A stretch of 64,000 bases of DNA from Chlorobium ferrooxidans DSM 13031 (GTDB lineage Bacteria > Bacteroidota > Chlorobiia > Chlorobiales > Chlorobiaceae), in NCBI RefSeq assembly GCF_000168715.1, contig NZ_AASE01000010.1, forward strand, positions 1 through 64,000, given 5' to 3'. Within the stretch, counting starts at the first letter, position 1. Each line of letters starts with the position of its first letter. This document shows, piece by piece, positions 8,162-19,131 of this stretch. The position numbers and the translations under genes were made by a program. The notes below the pieces were generated by a model, which saw nothing but the letters and a program-made list of their open reading frames with translations, ran no database searches and was not told the origin of the DNA.

Positions 8162-10074
8162 TGGATAAAATTCAGCGAAGCACTACTCTCGTATCACTGT
8201 TTGTCGTAGCTGTTTTCTCCGTTCTTTTTGCCCGGCTCTTCTACATACAGGTACTTAATTATCAGCAGCTCGGCTCAATTTCGACAACAAACAGTATCCG
8301 AAGGGTCTGGGTTCAGCCGCCAAGAGGACGCATGATCGACAAAAAAGGGGTCGTTCTTGTCGATAATCAGCCGCTCTACACCGTCAAGGTCATTCCATCT
8401 GAATTCAAAAAAGAGCGCACCGGCTACCTGGCTTGGCTCTTGAAAATAGAGAAAGCCGAACTGGCTGATAAAATCAGCAAGGGATATGAGTTCAACCGTT
8501 TTTCGGCCGTAACGGTCAGCCGTAACCTTGACGGTGTTGATGTAGCACGACTGAGTGAAAACCTCTGGCAGCTGCCCGGAGTGCTGATTGAAACTGACAA
8601 TAAACGAAAGTACTCCGACTCTCTCAACGGTTCCCATCTTTTCGGCTATCTGCGCGCCATCTCAAAAGCAAAACTTGAGGAGTTCGCTGAGCAGGGATAC
8701 ACCCCGGATGACAAAATCGGATTCAGCGGACTGGAAAAATATTATGAAGAACGTCTGAGGGGTCAGAAGGGCGCCCGGTTTGAAATGATCACTCCACTCG
8801 GGAAATTTGCCGGTAAATACAACTACGGCAACAGCGACATAGCCGCTGTCAGGGGTGATGACCTCTATCTCTCAATCGATGGCGGCCTTCAGCAGCTTGC
8901 CGAACAACTGCTGAGAAAAACCGGAAGATCCGGTGCGGTTGTCGCCATAGACCCCTCTACTGGAGGAATTCTTGCTCTTGCCAGTGCTCCGGACTACAGC
9001 CTGAATATTTTCAATGGCTCGACCGACAGCAAAGGATGGAGCGATATCTTGACATCTCCCCAGAAACCGCTCTTTAACCGGACAGTTCAGGCCGTCTATC
9101 CGCCCGGCTCCATCTACAAGATGATTCTGGCCATGGCTGCGCTTGAAGAGAAGAGAATGGATCCGGCCACAAAAATACTTGACAGCGGTGTCTTCATCTA
9201 TGGGGGAAGACGCTTTCTCAGCAATGAAGGGAAGGGGCACGGTGTGGTAGATATGCGTGAAGCCATAACCGTCTCCTCCAATGTCTATTTTTACAACCTG
9301 ATTTTCAAGGTCGGGCTGGATAACTGGACAAAATATGGCAGTATGTTCGGTTTCGGTACGAAAACGGGCATTGACCTTCCGGGCGAACGGGCAGGTCTTC
9401 TGCCATCAATCGAATATTACAATAACCGCTACGGAAAAAATCGCTGGACAAAAGGGTATCTGGTAAGCCTTGCCATCGGCCAGGGTGAGCTCGGCACAAC
9501 CCCGGTACAGCTTGCAGCCTATGCGGCAGCACTTGCCAACAACGGAACCCTCTTTCAGCCCCATATTGTAAATGGTTACCGTGATACGGCAACCGGCAGA
9601 TATATCCCCTTCACCTTCGCCAAACAGCAGTTACCGGTAACGGCTGAAACCTACGGCATTATCAGGGACGGCATGAAGGGTGTCGTACTTCGAGGAACCG
9701 GAACGCTGGCGAAAGTCCCCGGCGTGGAGATTGCCGGAAAAACCGGTACCGCACAGAACCCCCACGGACAGGATCATGCATGGTTTATCGCCTATGCACC
9801 GGTCGATAATCCAAAAATCGCCATGGCGGTTCTGGTTGAAAATGCAGGTTTCGGCGGCACCATTTCCGCCCCGATTGCCCGTGAACTGATAAAATATTAT
9901 ATCAAGGGCGAAAAGCCTCCGGTGTCTGCACTCCCCGGATCGCCCAAAGCAGAGCCGGACAGCACCAGCGAAACCCTGCCGGATGTTCCGTCCGACAATA
10001 CGGTAACGAATGAAACCCCTCCGCCAGCAGCGGAGAGCAGTAAAAAAAACAGTGACGTTCTACCAGCAGAATGA
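8161..10074 (+). CDS. mrdA: Penicillin-binding protein 2 (peptidoglycan transpeptidase)
   Basis: Class B PBP of the rod complex, which crosslinks peptidoglycan with RodA as glycosyltransferase. 637 aa: an N-terminal membrane anchor (about 10-32), a pedestal domain, then the transpeptidase domain with nucleophile Ser317 in SIYK, a SSNVYF (SxN) motif near 375 and GKTGTAQ near 530. The last 55 residues form a Pro/Ser/Thr/Glu-rich tail that looks disordered. The start overlaps mreD by one base and the stop overlaps the following oxidase in ATGA, so all are likely co-translated. No rodA is adjacent. Confidence 0.94.
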   Translation: MDKIQRSTTLVSLFVVAVFSVLFARLFYIQVLNYQQLGSISTTNSIRRVWVQPPRGRMIDKKGVVLVDNQPLYTVKVIPSEFKKERTGYLAWLLKIEKAELADKISKGYEFNRFSAVTVSRNLDGVDVARLSENLWQLPGVLIETDNKRKYSDSLNGSHLFGYLRAISKAKLEEFAEQGYTPDDKIGFSGLEKYYEERLRGQKGARFEMITPLGKFAGKYNYGNSDIAAVRGDDLYLSIDGGLQQLAEQLLRKTGRSGAVVAIDPSTGGILALASAPDYSLNIFNGSTDSKGWSDILTSPQKPLFNRTVQAVYPPGSIYKMILAMAALEEKRMDPATKILDSGVFIYGGRRFLSNEGKGHGVVDMREAITVSSNVYFYNLIFKVGLDNWTKYGSMFGFGTKTGIDLPGERAGLLPSIEYYNNRYGKNRWTKGYLVSLAIGQGELGTTPVQLAAYAAALANNGTLFQPHIVNGYRDTATGRYIPFTFAKQQLPVTAETYGIIRDGMKGVVLRGTGTLAKVPGVEIAGKTGTAQNPHGQDHAWFIAYAPVDNPKIAMAVLVENAGFGGTISAPIARELIKYYIKGEKPPVSALPGSPKAEPDSTSETLPDVPSDNTVTNETPPPAAESSKKNSDVLPAE

Positions 10075-11558
10075 TCTACAAGCATGACCAGGCCTCCATA
10101 CAGGGCTTTCTTGAGGATACAAGCAACCTGAAAACCGGCCATACTCCGGGAGTTTTTTTCCCGGAAACCGTTGATGAACTTGCCGGCCTCCTGAAAAGGG
10201 ATGGTGCAGAACCCCGCCGCTTTACCATTGCCGGAAACGGAACCGGAACGACCGGCGGCAGAATCCCGATGGGAGATTACGTCATCTCCATGCAGAAACT
10301 CGACCGGATCGACGAGCCTGCAGTGCTCTCCGAAAAGCATGCAATCATGACCGTGCAGGCAGGTGCGCTGCTTGAAAATATCCAGATAAAAGCCGAACAG
10401 AGCGGATGGTTTTATCCGCCGGACCCTACCGAAAAACTCTGTTTTATCGGAAGCACCATAGCCAATAACTCTTCAGGAGCAAGAAGCTTCAAATACGGAT
10501 CGACACGTGAGCATATTGCAAGAATTCTCATCATACTGCCAGGGGGTGACCGGCTTGATCTTTCCCGCGGCAGCTGCAAGGCGGACAAACAGGGCACCTT
10601 CCATTTCACACTGCCGCACTCGGGAGCAGTCACACTGCAAAGGCCGGACTACCGCATGCCGGCCACCTCAAAGCACAATGCCGGCTACTTTTCAAAGGAG
10701 GGCATGGATCTCATCGATCTCTTCATCGGTTCGGAAGGAACACTCGGAGTCATCGCTGAAGCAGATCTCATGCTCATTCCCCGACCGGCCTCCCTTATCT
10801 CATCGCTGATCCATTTCGGCACAATTGACGATCTCTTCGGGTTTGTCAAACTCCTCAAAGAGCCGGAAAACGGTATTTCACCGAGAGCCATTGAATTTTT
10901 CGACAAAAACTCCCTTGGCTTGCTCGCCCAAAAATATCCCGATCTGCCCCGGGAGAGCGAAGGGGCAATTTTCATCGAACTGGAAACAACTCCGGAAAGC
11001 GATGAAGCGGCTCTTGACACCCTCTTCACGCTCATGGAATCATGCAATGCCTTGACCGACAACTCCTGGGTAGCGCTTGACCGTGAAGAACAGTCCAGAC
11101 TGCGGGAGTTTCGCCACACCCTCCCGCTCCTTGTCAATGATTGGCTGAGCCGGCAGAAGGAGAGCAAAATCAGCACCGACATGGCCGTGCCCGGCGATCG
11201 GTTCCGTGAACTCTTTGATTTTTACCGGAACTCTTGCGAACAGGAGGGCTTTGTCTATATTCTTTTCGGCCACATAGGCAACGAACACCTGCACCTGAAC
11301 ATCCTGCCGAGAAACAGGGAGGAGTTTCTTCTGGCCAAGGTGCTCTACCGGAAACTTGTTGAAAAGGCACTTGCTCTTGGCGGAACACTCTCGGCCGAAC
11401 ACGGCATCGGCAAGCTCAAGGCAGAGTATCTTGTCGGGCTCTATCAGGAGAGGGGAATAATGGAGATGGTGCGGGTAAAAAAGAGCCTGGATCCCGACCT
11501 GATTCTCAACATCGGCAATATTATTCCGGCAGCCTGTTTGGAAACAGAAAACCATTGA
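10071..11558 (+). CDS. FAD-linked oxidase (GlcD/D-lactate dehydrogenase family)
   Basis: 495 aa flavoprotein. The PCMH-type FAD domain spans about 25-230, with the pyrophosphate-binding [28 protein letters not shown] and [11 protein letters not shown] segments. The C-terminal substrate domain ends with [18 protein letters not shown], containing the family's active-site His. Relatives oxidise glycolate, D-lactate or other 2-hydroxy acids and pass electrons to quinone or an Fe-S partner. The start codon overlaps the mrdA stop (ATGA), which puts a metabolic enzyme in the cell-shape operon. Substrate is not predictable here. Confidence 0.88.
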   Translation: MIYKHDQASIQGFLEDTSNLKTGHTPGVFFPETVDELAGLLKRDGAEPRRFTIAGNGTGTTGGRIPMGDYVISMQKLDRIDEPAVLSEKHAIMTVQAGALLENIQIKAEQSGWFYPPDPTEKLCFIGSTIANNSSGARSFKYGSTREHIARILIILPGGDRLDLSRGSCKADKQGTFHFTLPHSGAVTLQRPDYRMPATSKHNAGYFSKEGMDLIDLFIGSEGTLGVIAEADLMLIPRPASLISSLIHFGTIDDLFGFVKLLKEPENGISPRAIEFFDKNSLGLLAQKYPDLPRESEGAIFIELETTPESDEAALDTLFTLMESCNALTDNSWVALDREEQSRLREFRHTLPLLVNDWLSRQKESKISTDMAVPGDRFRELFDFYRNSCEQEGFVYILFGHIGNEHLHLNILPRNREEFLLAKVLYRKLVEKALALGGTLSAEHGIGKLKAEYLVGLYQERGIMEMVRVKKSLDPDLILNIGNIIPAACLETENH

Positions 11559-11571
11559 ACTCCCGCACACG

Positions 11572-12045
11572 GTGTCGAAAAAACAGACCACACAGCACTA
11601 CGTACAGGCCATTCAGAACAGAAAGGCCCGGTATGAATTTGAAATTCTTGATACCTTCGTCACCGGTATCCAGCTCTTCGGCAGCGAGGTCAAATCGGTG
11701 CGTCTCGGCAAGGCCAGCCTGAACGACAGCTTTGCCATCATCCTTCGCAATGAGGTGTGGCTTGAGAACATGCAGATCACCCCGTATGAGCACAACCATC
11801 TGGAGATGCTCGAACCGAAACGGAGCCGGAAACTGCTTCTGCACAAGGCTGAAATCCTTAAAATACAGGCGAAAATAACGGAAAAAGGGCTCACACTGGT
11901 AGCGCTGAAAGCATTTTTCAGCTCAAAAGGGTTGTTAAAAATAGAGATTGCCATCGCCAAAGGGAAAAAGCTCTACGACAAACGCGAAACCATCAAGGCG
12001 CGGGAGAACCAGCGGCAGATGGAGCAGGTACGAAAACAATATTAA
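11572..12045 (+). CDS. smpB: SsrA-binding protein SmpB
   Basis: Binds tmRNA and delivers it to stalled ribosomes (trans-translation). 157 aa, starting with GTG at 11572 (M-S-K-K-Q). The OB-fold core shows [46 protein letters not shown] and the family tail [15 protein letters not shown]. The basic, probably helical C-terminus ([12 protein letters not shown]) mimics the missing anticodon arm. It lies 13 nt after the oxidase. No ssrA gene was seen nearby. Confidence 0.96.
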   Translation: MSKKQTTQHYVQAIQNRKARYEFEILDTFVTGIQLFGSEVKSVRLGKASLNDSFAIILRNEVWLENMQITPYEHNHLEMLEPKRSRKLLLHKAEILKIQAKITEKGLTLVALKAFFSSKGLLKIEIAIAKGKKLYDKRETIKARENQRQMEQVRKQY

Positions 12046-12063
12046 ACACCAAAAACTCAATCC

Positions 12064-13284
12064 ATGCGTTTTCCAACCGTAAAGGAACAGCTTGATATCA
12101 TTACCGCCAACGTTGTGGAACTCATCAGCGTTGGAGAGCTTGAACAGAAGCTTCTGCACAGCCTGAAAACCGGCGTGCCGCTCAAAGTGAAGCTTGGTGC
12201 TGACCCGTCAAGACCGGATCTGCATCTCGGCCACTCGGTCGTACTGCGAAAACTCAGGGAGTTTCAGGATCTCGGCCATGAAGCAATCCTCATCATCGGC
12301 GACTTTACCGCCATGATCGGCGACCCGTCAGGGAAAAGCAAAACACGACCCCAGCTCTCGGCAAAAGAGGCAAGAGAGAACGGTGAAAGCTACTTCGAAC
12401 AGGCATCAAAAATCCTTGACCCCGACAAAACAACCATCTGCTATAACTCCGACTGGCTCGGCGCCATGAAATTTGCCGACATCATCCGTCTGTCAAGCCA
12501 CTACACCGTCGCAAGAATGCTTGAACGCGATGACTTTGAACGGCGCTACCGCTCCAATGAACCCATCTCGATTCATGAATTTCTCTACCCTCTGGCACAG
12601 GGGATGGACTCGGTACATCTGAAAAACGATATTGAGCTCGGCGGCACCGACCAGAAATTCAACCTGCTTGTCGGCAGGGATCTGCAGCGGGAGTACGGCA
12701 TCCCGCCGCAGGTCTGCATTACCATGGAGCTGCTTGTGGGCAGTGACGGAAAGGAGAAGATGTCGAAATCACTCGGCAATGCCATCTGTTTCAATGACCC
12801 GCCTTCGGAGATGTACGGCAAGGTCCTCTCGATTCCCGACCCGCTGATCGAGACCTGGTGCCGGCTTCTGGTACCGCAAACAGAGCGTGCAGCCACATCA
12901 GCTATTCTTGAACAGCGGGAAACGGACCCGAGAAGTGCCAAAAGGGCTCTTGCAAGAGAGATCGTAGCCTCCTATTACTCACGCTCAGCCGCCGCAGATG
13001 CCGAAACACACTTCGATCAGCTTTTTGTGCATAAAAAAGCACCTGATCACATTGAACTCTTCCTGTTTGAAGAGCAATCACTGCCGCTGATCGACCTGCT
13101 GGTAACCCTTGGTGCCGCCCCTTCAAAAAGCGAAGCCCGCAGGATGATACAGCAGAACTCCATTCTGGTCGATGAGCGGAAAATTTCGGAAATCCATGAG
13201 AAGATTGATCTCGACATCGAACCGAAAATCATCAAGGCCGGAAAAAGACGGTTTTTTAAAGTCGCCGCAAAAAAAACATTTTGA
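12064..13284 (+). CDS. tyrS: Tyrosyl-tRNA synthetase
   Basis: Class I aminoacyl-tRNA synthetase, 406 aa. The HIGH-equivalent is HLGHS near residue 57, preceded by [10 protein letters not shown]. The KMSKS loop is intact (232-236). The segment between them includes [19 protein letters not shown], the tyrosine/ATP pocket. The C-terminus carries an S4 RNA-binding domain ([20 protein letters not shown]) from about 335. It follows smpB by 18 nt and is probably co-transcribed. Confidence 0.96.
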   Translation: MRFPTVKEQLDIITANVVELISVGELEQKLLHSLKTGVPLKVKLGADPSRPDLHLGHSVVLRKLREFQDLGHEAILIIGDFTAMIGDPSGKSKTRPQLSAKEARENGESYFEQASKILDPDKTTICYNSDWLGAMKFADIIRLSSHYTVARMLERDDFERRYRSNEPISIHEFLYPLAQGMDSVHLKNDIELGGTDQKFNLLVGRDLQREYGIPPQVCITMELLVGSDGKEKMSKSLGNAICFNDPPSEMYGKVLSIPDPLIETWCRLLVPQTERAATSAILEQRETDPRSAKRALAREIVASYYSRSAAADAETHFDQLFVHKKAPDHIELFLFEEQSLPLIDLLVTLGAAPSKSEARRMIQQNSILVDERKISEIHEKIDLDIEPKIIKAGKRRFFKVAAKKTF

Positions 13285-13364
13285 ATGCCACTGCTTTTTC
13301 CTATAATTGCTCAATTTCGATAGTGTAGACTGTTTGTACAATAAATTTATCCGGAGGCACGGCA

Positions 13365-13910
13365 TTGTCATTTGTCCCGACAAAAGTATTCTTCACCAAA
13401 GGTGTGGGAAGACACAAGGAGTATCTCTCATCTTTCGAGCTTGCTTTGAGAGAAGCCAAAATTGAGAAATGCAATCTGGTCACCGTATCAAGTATTTTTC
13501 CGCCGAAATGTGAGCGCATCAGCGTTGAAGAGGGTTTGAAGGAGCTCTCTCCAGGCCAGATCACCTTTGCCGTCATGGCTCGCAACTCAACCAATGAGTA
13601 CAACCGCCTTATTGCCGCTTCGGTCGGTGTGGCTATTCCGGCAGACGATACGCAGTACGGCTACCTCTCTGAACACCATCCTTTCGGAGAGTCGGCTGAA
13701 CAGTCCGGAGAATATGCCGAAGATCTTGCAGCAACCATGCTCGCCACAACCCTCGGTATCGAGTTTGACCCCAACAAGGATTGGGATGAACGCGAGGGTA
13801 TCTACAAGATGAGCGGCAAAATCATCAACTCCTACAATATCACGCAGTCGGCAGAGGGTGAAAACGGGATGTGGACAACGGTCATCTCCTGCGCCGTTCT
13901 CCTTCCGTAA
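13365..13910 (+). CDS. Pyruvoyl-dependent arginine decarboxylase, copy 1
   Basis: PvlArgDC family, 181 aa; converts arginine to agmatine for polyamine synthesis. The proenzyme self-cleaves between two serines, and the expected site is present: VSSIFPP with Ser42-Ser43 (the second becomes the pyruvoyl group). The start is TTG at 13365, chosen because a strong GGAGG lies 8 nt upstream and copy 2 starts at the same residue. The protein differs from copy 2 (30988-31533) at only seven of 181 positions. A strong terminator follows at 13990. Confidence 0.94.
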   Translation: MSFVPTKVFFTKGVGRHKEYLSSFELALREAKIEKCNLVTVSSIFPPKCERISVEEGLKELSPGQITFAVMARNSTNEYNRLIAASVGVAIPADDTQYGYLSEHHPFGESAEQSGEYAEDLAATMLATTLGIEFDPNKDWDEREGIYKMSGKIINSYNITQSAEGENGMWTTVISCAVLLP

Positions 13911-13989
13911 TCATCCGGAATCCGGTCAGCACGAACTGAACCTTAGTCAGGGCACTCCATAAGGGTGCTCCCGGTATAAAAATTTACTG

Positions 13990-14029
13990 AACAGTGAAAA
14001 GGGTCAGGCTATGCCCTTTTCACTGTTTT
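13990..14029 (+). terminator. Intrinsic terminator after arginine decarboxylase copy 1
   Basis: A perfect 14-bp stem, AACAGTGAAAAGGG (13990-14003) with CCCTTTTCACTGTT (14014-14027), a 10-nt loop and a short T-run. The symmetric A/T flanks could also stop leftward transcription. Confidence 0.85.
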
Positions 14030-14075
14030 CGGTTCCGGGCTCTCTCTCCTCTAACCCATCATTCACTCCCCGTTC

Positions 14076-14693
14076 ATGGACTTTTTCACACCGTTCCAGA
14101 ATATGCATACACTTGAGGAGCTGATTATCTGGGGAGGATACCTGCTGCTCTTTATAATTATTTTTGCCGAAACCGGACTCTTTGCCGGCTTTTTTCTTCC
14201 GGGTGACTCCCTGCTCATAACCGCCGGCCTCATCGCCGCAACCGGAGGTCTCGACATCTATCGCACACTCGCAACCCTTGTATGCGGCGCCATTCTTGGC
14301 GATGCAACCGGCTATCTTATAGGGCGACAACTCAGCAGAACAATTTTCCATAAAACGGAGTCCCGCTTCTTTCATAGGGAACACCTTGAAAAAACCGAGC
14401 GCTTCTATAAAAAACACGGTGCAAAAACCATCTTTCTCGCCCGTTTTGTTCCGGTTATCCGCAGCTTTGCTGCATCCCTTGCAGGAGTGGCCGGCATGGC
14501 CTTCCCTGTTTTCCTCTTTTTCAGTGTTTCCGGAGCTGTTGCGTGGGTACTCTGCTTTACCCTGATCGGCTACTTTATTGCCAGCCTCTTTCCTGATATA
14601 GTCCAGTACCTGCATACCATCATTCTTGCAGGAATTATCCTGATTGCCGCCAGCGCGCTGAAAAGCCTGAAACCGAAAAAAAAGCAACGCTAA
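14076..14693 (+). CDS. DedA family membrane protein
   Basis: 205 aa with a VTT (SNARE-associated) domain and four or five membrane segments. The signature residues are visible: an acidic [19 protein letters not shown] segment near the N-terminus and the arginine-containing [17 protein letters not shown] re-entrant motif. DedA proteins flip phospholipid or undecaprenyl phosphate carriers and support membrane homeostasis; the substrate of this one is unknown. It stands alone, 46 nt after the terminator, so it probably has its own promoter. Confidence 0.88.
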   Translation: MDFFTPFQNMHTLEELIIWGGYLLLFIIIFAETGLFAGFFLPGDSLLITAGLIAATGGLDIYRTLATLVCGAILGDATGYLIGRQLSRTIFHKTESRFFHREHLEKTERFYKKHGAKTIFLARFVPVIRSFAASLAGVAGMAFPVFLFFSVSGAVAWVLCFTLIGYFIASLFPDIVQYLHTIILAGIILIAASALKSLKPKKKQR

Positions 14694-14793
14694 CGCCTGC
14701 TTATCTCTTTTTAAAACAGGGCTGTTCACGGATATTAAGCGCAGGTGTGGTATTTTAGGCAGAACAACCTTAAACAATCCGGGTATCACGGTA

Positions 14794-16389
14794 ATGACTG
14801 AATCGATAAAAACTGATGTTCTGGTTATCGGCAGCGGTATAGGCGGCCTCTACTTTGCCATTCACATGGCCGATCACGCCAGTGTGACGATCATTACAAA
14901 AAAAGAGAGCTTCACGTCAAATACCAACTGGGCGCAGGGAGGAATTGCCGCCACGATCGATACCAACGACACCCCGGAACTGCATATTGCCGATACACTC
15001 GGTGCCGGCGCCGGACTTTGCAATCGCGAGATGGTCTCCCTCATGGTCAGGGAAGGGCCTCGGCACATTCAGCGCCTTATAGAGCTCGGTGTCAACTTTA
15101 CGACATCAGACCATGACCACCTCCACCTCGGCAAGGAGGGGGGGCATTCAAGAAGCCGGATCGTCCACGCGCAGGATCTTACCGGACGGGCAGTTGAAAC
15201 CGCGCTCATTGACAGGGTCAACAATCATCCCAATATCACCCTGCTTGAACACCATTTTGCCATCGAACTGCTTACCGAGCATCATCTCGGCATCAAAACA
15301 AATGACATCTCCTGCTTCGGGGCCTATGTGCTTGATACAAAACAGAGGAAACCGAAAAAAATTCTCTCGAAAATCACCATGGTAGCCTCCGGAGGTCTCG
15401 GCCATGTCTATCCCTACACCACCAATCCAGATATTGCCACCGGAGATGGTGTGGCCATGGGGTACCGGGCCGGAGCGGAAGTTGCCAATATGGAGTTCAT
15501 CCAGTTTCATCCAACCTCTCTCTACCATCCGAAGGCAAACTCATACCTGATTTCCGAAGCGGTTCGCGGATTCGGAGGAATCCTGAAACTGAAGAACGGC
15601 CAGGAGTTCATGCACAAGTATGACAAGCGACAGAACCTTGCACCCCGCGACATTGTGGCAAGAGCCATCGACTCGGAGATCAAAAAAAGCGGAGAGGAGT
15701 GCGTCTTTCTTGATGTGACCCATATCGATCCGGAAAAAACCAAAGAGCATTTCCCCAACATTTACGAAACCTGTCTCAGTTTCGGCATCGATATGACACG
15801 GGAGATGATCCCGGTCGTCCCTGCCGCGCACTACTCATGTGGAGGAATCAGAACGGACAGCAAAGGGCGAACCACCCTCAACCGCCTCTATGCCTGCGGA
15901 GAGAGCAGCTGCACGGGGGTTCACGGAGCAAACCGGCTCGCAAGCAACTCCCTGCTTGAAGCGCTCGTCTTCGCATGGGAAGCAAGTATTGATATCCGCG
16001 AACAACTCCAGCAGCTGGAGAACAGTGTCGAATTTCCCGACTGGGACGATACCGGCACCGTAAACCCCGAAGAGTGGATCCTTGTTTCACACAACAAGCG
16101 CGAGGCCCAGCAGGTGATGAATGACTATGTCGGTATTGTACGCAGCGATCTGCGGCTGGCCAGAGCCAAAAGAAGAATGGATTTCCTCAAGGATGAAACG
16201 GAAGCCTACTATAAAAAGACAAAGATCACCACACAGATTCTGGAACTGAGGAACATCATCAAGGTCTCAAACCTTATCATTGAAGGGGCCATAAAGCGCC
16301 GTGAATCAAGAGGACTGCACTACACAACCGACTACCCCGGCAAGGATGACAAACACTTTCTGATTGATACTGTGCTGCGCTCTTTCTGA
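14794..16389 (+). CDS. nadB: L-aspartate oxidase
   Basis: FAD enzyme that oxidises L-aspartate to iminoaspartate, the substrate of NadA. 531 aa of the succinate dehydrogenase/fumarate reductase flavoprotein family: dinucleotide-binding [14 protein letters not shown] near residue 13, [10 protein letters not shown] near 48, [20 protein letters not shown], the [11 protein letters not shown] block and [15 protein letters not shown]. The ATG at 14794 begins M-T-E-S. It converges on nadE, with a MITE-like repeat between the two stop codons. Confidence 0.95.
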   Translation: MTESIKTDVLVIGSGIGGLYFAIHMADHASVTIITKKESFTSNTNWAQGGIAATIDTNDTPELHIADTLGAGAGLCNREMVSLMVREGPRHIQRLIELGVNFTTSDHDHLHLGKEGGHSRSRIVHAQDLTGRAVETALIDRVNNHPNITLLEHHFAIELLTEHHLGIKTNDISCFGAYVLDTKQRKPKKILSKITMVASGGLGHVYPYTTNPDIATGDGVAMGYRAGAEVANMEFIQFHPTSLYHPKANSYLISEAVRGFGGILKLKNGQEFMHKYDKRQNLAPRDIVARAIDSEIKKSGEECVFLDVTHIDPEKTKEHFPNIYETCLSFGIDMTREMIPVVPAAHYSCGGIRTDSKGRTTLNRLYACGESSCTGVHGANRLASNSLLEALVFAWEASIDIREQLQQLENSVEFPDWDDTGTVNPEEWILVSHNKREAQQVMNDYVGIVRSDLRLARAKRRMDFLKDETEAYYKKTKITTQILELRNIIKVSNLIIEGAIKRRESRGLHYTTDYPGKDDKHFLIDTVLRSF

Positions 16390-16406
16390 TTGACATTGAC
16401 ACAAGT

Positions 16407-16540
16407 CCATCTATTAATCGTAGTGAGCAGTTTGAGGGTAAGGCGGACGGAGCGCAGAAACCGGAGTGTACACGGAGTACATGAGGATTTTGAGCACCGC
16501 CCAACGAAGCCATCAAATTGCGGAATAGATTAAGAGATGG
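16407..16540 (+). repeat. MITE-like interspersed repeat, copy 2
   Basis: 134 bp with 13-bp terminal inverted repeats that differ at one base: CCATCTATTAATC at the left and, read inward from the right end, CCATCTCTTAATC. The interior matches copy 1 (35-163, opposite strand). The central TGTAC/GTACA hairpin and GGCGG/CCGCC outer pairing are conserved. It sits between the 3' ends of nadB and nadE, a common safe site for such elements. Its right end reaches within a few bases of the nadE stop codon. Confidence 0.85.
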
Positions 16541-16545
16541 GCCTC

Positions 16546-17382
16546 CTACTTCACTTCCTGCCAGTCCCTGGCATACCGAAAATCAATACCGGGAGTGCGG
16601 CCTGAAATCTTGGCGATAACCGGCATCATCCGCTTGTACTGGTTCCGTACAACCATCTTTCTGACACGATCATAAAACGGTTCATCCACCCCTTCTCTGA
16701 GAATGGCCGCTTTATCCATTCTCTTTTCAAGCATCCTGTAGAGCAGGAGATCAACCGCCTCGTAGCTGAACCCAAGATCATCCTCATCACTCTGCCCTTC
16801 CCAGAGGTCGGCGGAGGGCGCTTTTTCAATAAGCGGCTCCGGAATACCAAGGTGACGGGCGAGTCCCCTGACCTGGGTTTTATAGAGATCACCAAGAGGA
16901 TTGATCGCTGAAGCCATGTCACCGAACATGGTTCCGTAACCGAGGAGCAGCTCGGTTTTATTGCTTGTACCGGCAACAAGCCGTCCGTCTCTGGCCGATA
17001 CATCATAGAGAAAAACCATACGGGTCCGGGCCATGATATTACCCCGCCGCAAAAGCTCGGTCTCCGGCACGGAGGAAAACAGTGCATCGACAACCGGCGT
17101 GATGGAAACCTCTTCCGAACGAATACCGAGCCTCCGGATCATGAGCTCAGCATGCTCAAGGCTCTCCGGACTGCTTGACCGGTAGGGCATCATGAGCGCC
17201 AGAACGTTTTCCCGACCAAGGGCGCGAACAGCAAGCTCACAGACAACCGCCGAATCAATACCGCCTGAAAGACCGAGAACAACCGAACGGAACCCGAATT
17301 TGCGGATCTCGTTGGAAAGAAAAGCCTTGAGCATCTCCTCGACTATATGGTAGTTTAGATGGAGATCCTGAACCTTCATCAT
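16546..17382 (-). CDS. nadE: NAD synthetase (ammonia-type)
   Basis: Adenylates and amidates nicotinic acid adenine dinucleotide to NAD. Shows the P-loop [10 protein letters not shown], and no N-terminal nitrilase domain is present, so it is the short ammonia-dependent form. [17 protein letters not shown] and [21 protein letters not shown] are family blocks. I chose the ATG at 17382 (M-M-K-V-Q), which puts the start just before the first conserved helix and has GGGG upstream. The frame stays open to an ATG at 17430, which would overlap the EnvC-like gene by 16 nt. Confidence 0.93.
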   Translation of the reverse strand: MMKVQDLHLNYHIVEEMLKAFLSNEIRKFGFRSVVLGLSGGIDSAVVCELAVRALGRENVLALMMPYRSSSPESLEHAELMIRRLGIRSEEVSITPVVDALFSSVPETELLRRGNIMARTRMVFLYDVSARDGRLVAGTSNKTELLLGYGTMFGDMASAINPLGDLYKTQVRGLARHLGIPEPLIEKAPSADLWEGQSDEDDLGFSYEAVDLLLYRMLEKRMDKAAILREGVDEPFYDRVRKMVVRNQYKRMMPVIAKISGRTPGIDFRYARDWQEVK

Positions 17383-17414
17383 GGCACCCCGATTTATTTG
17401 TTCTCCCGTCACAG

Positions 17415-18935
17415 TCAGCGTCTGAGCCATTTTTCCGGATTCTGCTTGACACGACCCTTCCAGATCTCAAAATGCACCACTGAACCGCCCTCCGGCATCC
17501 TGCCGGAAAGCCCGACCATCTGCTGCGATTTTATCAGATCGTCCTTGGCCACACTCAGCTGACCGAGATTGGCATAGACGGTAAGATAGGATTTTGAATG
17601 ACGGATAATGACAATGTTGCCGAATGTGGGCAGAAAGGCAATCTGGGCGACCCTGCCGCCGGAGACCGCCCTGACCTGGGAACTTGACGGTACGGAAATA
17701 TCAATGCCGTTATTCGTGGTAACAATTTTCAGATCCCGGTCCTGAACCGATCCGAATCTTTGGGATACCACACCATTGCGTACTGGCCAGGGCAGAGAAC
17801 CTGCTGCATTGTCGAAATCCGCCGAAACACGGTCAACGTCAGAAGCGATCTCGGGCTGAGCGGGAACACTCTGCCTTTCCTGAACCGGCGGAAGCTGAGC
17901 CTCCGGCCTTTTTTTATCCTTGATGACGACAGCGGGCGGCTCCGGCAGCGGAGGAGGAGCAACACCTTTACGCTTCTTTGCTGCCATCCGTTCCGCCTGA
18001 AGCCGTCTGAGGGTCTGACGGTCAGCTTCAAGCCGGGTTTGCTCCACCCTGCGTGCCTCAAGACGCCTTGCTTCAAGACGCCTCGCCTCAATGATCTTCC
18101 TTCTCCGTTCATTTTCAGCCTCCACAGCCCGCTGTTCAGCCATAATGAGCGACTCAATCCTTGACTGCAGCTGCTGACGTTTTTTACGGACAACTTCGAG
18201 CTGGGCTGCATACTCCTGCTTGTTCTGCTTCAGCTTGACCAGTACAACCTCTTTCTCCTGTTTGCTTCTGGCCCAGGTTTTCAGCTGGTTCTCCTGCTCT
18301 TTTACCACTGCTGCTTTCTGGCGGTAGGTCTGCTCCAGTGCAACCCGGTTACTTTCGAGCGTAACGGCTGCCTGCTGCAGATCGTCAACATTACGGCGTA
18401 CCGCGCGGGTAAAAAAGCCCATGTATTGCGCCCGGACGATTGCGTCATTGACCGAACCCGAGGCAAAAAGACGCTCAACATCCCGGCGCCCTCCATACTT
18501 GTAGACGGAAACCGCTGTTCTTCTGAAATCGTCAGATACCCTGCCGTAGATCTGGCGATTACCCTGAAGTTCAACCTGAAGACGATTGATATCCCGGTTA
18601 AGACGGTCAAGATAGTTCTGATTTTCAGTGATCATTTTTTCAAGCACAAGAATCTGGCGACGGATATTCTCCAGTGACTTGAGTGAGAGGGACTCCTGCT
18701 TTCTGGTTGAACTCAGTTTGAACTGGTACTCTTTCAACTGTCCTTTAAGCTCTCTGAGAGTCCGCTCAACCGATGAGCGCTCGGCCATGATCCTTGCAAT
18801 CTCACTGTTTACCGGAGGTGCCGCAATCGCAGCAGTGGACATCGTGACGGGAAAAGAGAAGAGGAGGAGCAGAAAAGCGCATGCCCCCCTTCGTAACAGG
18901 CTGTAAAAAAAAGCGCGACTAACCATAAAACTCAT
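17415..18935 (-). CDS. EnvC-like murein hydrolase activator with degenerate M23 domain
   Basis: 506 aa. Residues 1-38 form a signal peptide. About 40-270 is a long coiled coil. Next is an Arg/Glu/Ala-rich stretch (repeated EARRLEARR) and a Pro-rich linker. The LytM/M23 domain fills the last 120 residues. The zinc ligands are largely lost: NNGIDIS replaces the HxGxD motif (His to Asn), YANL replaces YAHL, and SVVHFE keeps only one His of HxH. As in E. coli EnvC, this points to a periplasmic activator of amidases rather than an active peptidase. It lies just upstream of nadE and diverges from murA. Confidence 0.85.
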   Translation of the reverse strand: MSFMVSRAFFYSLLRRGACAFLLLLFSFPVTMSTAAIAAPPVNSEIARIMAERSSVERTLRELKGQLKEYQFKLSSTRKQESLSLKSLENIRRQILVLEKMITENQNYLDRLNRDINRLQVELQGNRQIYGRVSDDFRRTAVSVYKYGGRRDVERLFASGSVNDAIVRAQYMGFFTRAVRRNVDDLQQAAVTLESNRVALEQTYRQKAAVVKEQENQLKTWARSKQEKEVVLVKLKQNKQEYAAQLEVVRKKRQQLQSRIESLIMAEQRAVEAENERRRKIIEARRLEARRLEARRVEQTRLEADRQTLRRLQAERMAAKKRKGVAPPPLPEPPAVVIKDKKRPEAQLPPVQERQSVPAQPEIASDVDRVSADFDNAAGSLPWPVRNGVVSQRFGSVQDRDLKIVTTNNGIDISVPSSSQVRAVSGGRVAQIAFLPTFGNIVIIRHSKSYLTVYANLGQLSVAKDDLIKSQQMVGLSGRMPEGGSVVHFEIWKGRVKQNPEKWLRR

Positions 18936-19131
18936 AAAAAATCCCCGGACCGTAAAAATTCAAAGACTATTACCACAAACCTGTTAAAAAGAGCCATGCC
19001 GAAGAGAGCATGAGGCCTCTGTTCAAGGTAAAGGATAAAATCTTTTCTTCGCAAAGGTCACAAGAAAAAAATAATTTGTTTTTCTTACGCTTAAATAATT
19101 AAATATCGGTTTTTTCATCAGCTACTACCAC

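Noticed and set aside
16277-16516. 79-codon minus-strand frame over nadB end and repeat
   Set aside because: It runs through the nadB 3' end and the repeat element, with no support as a gene.
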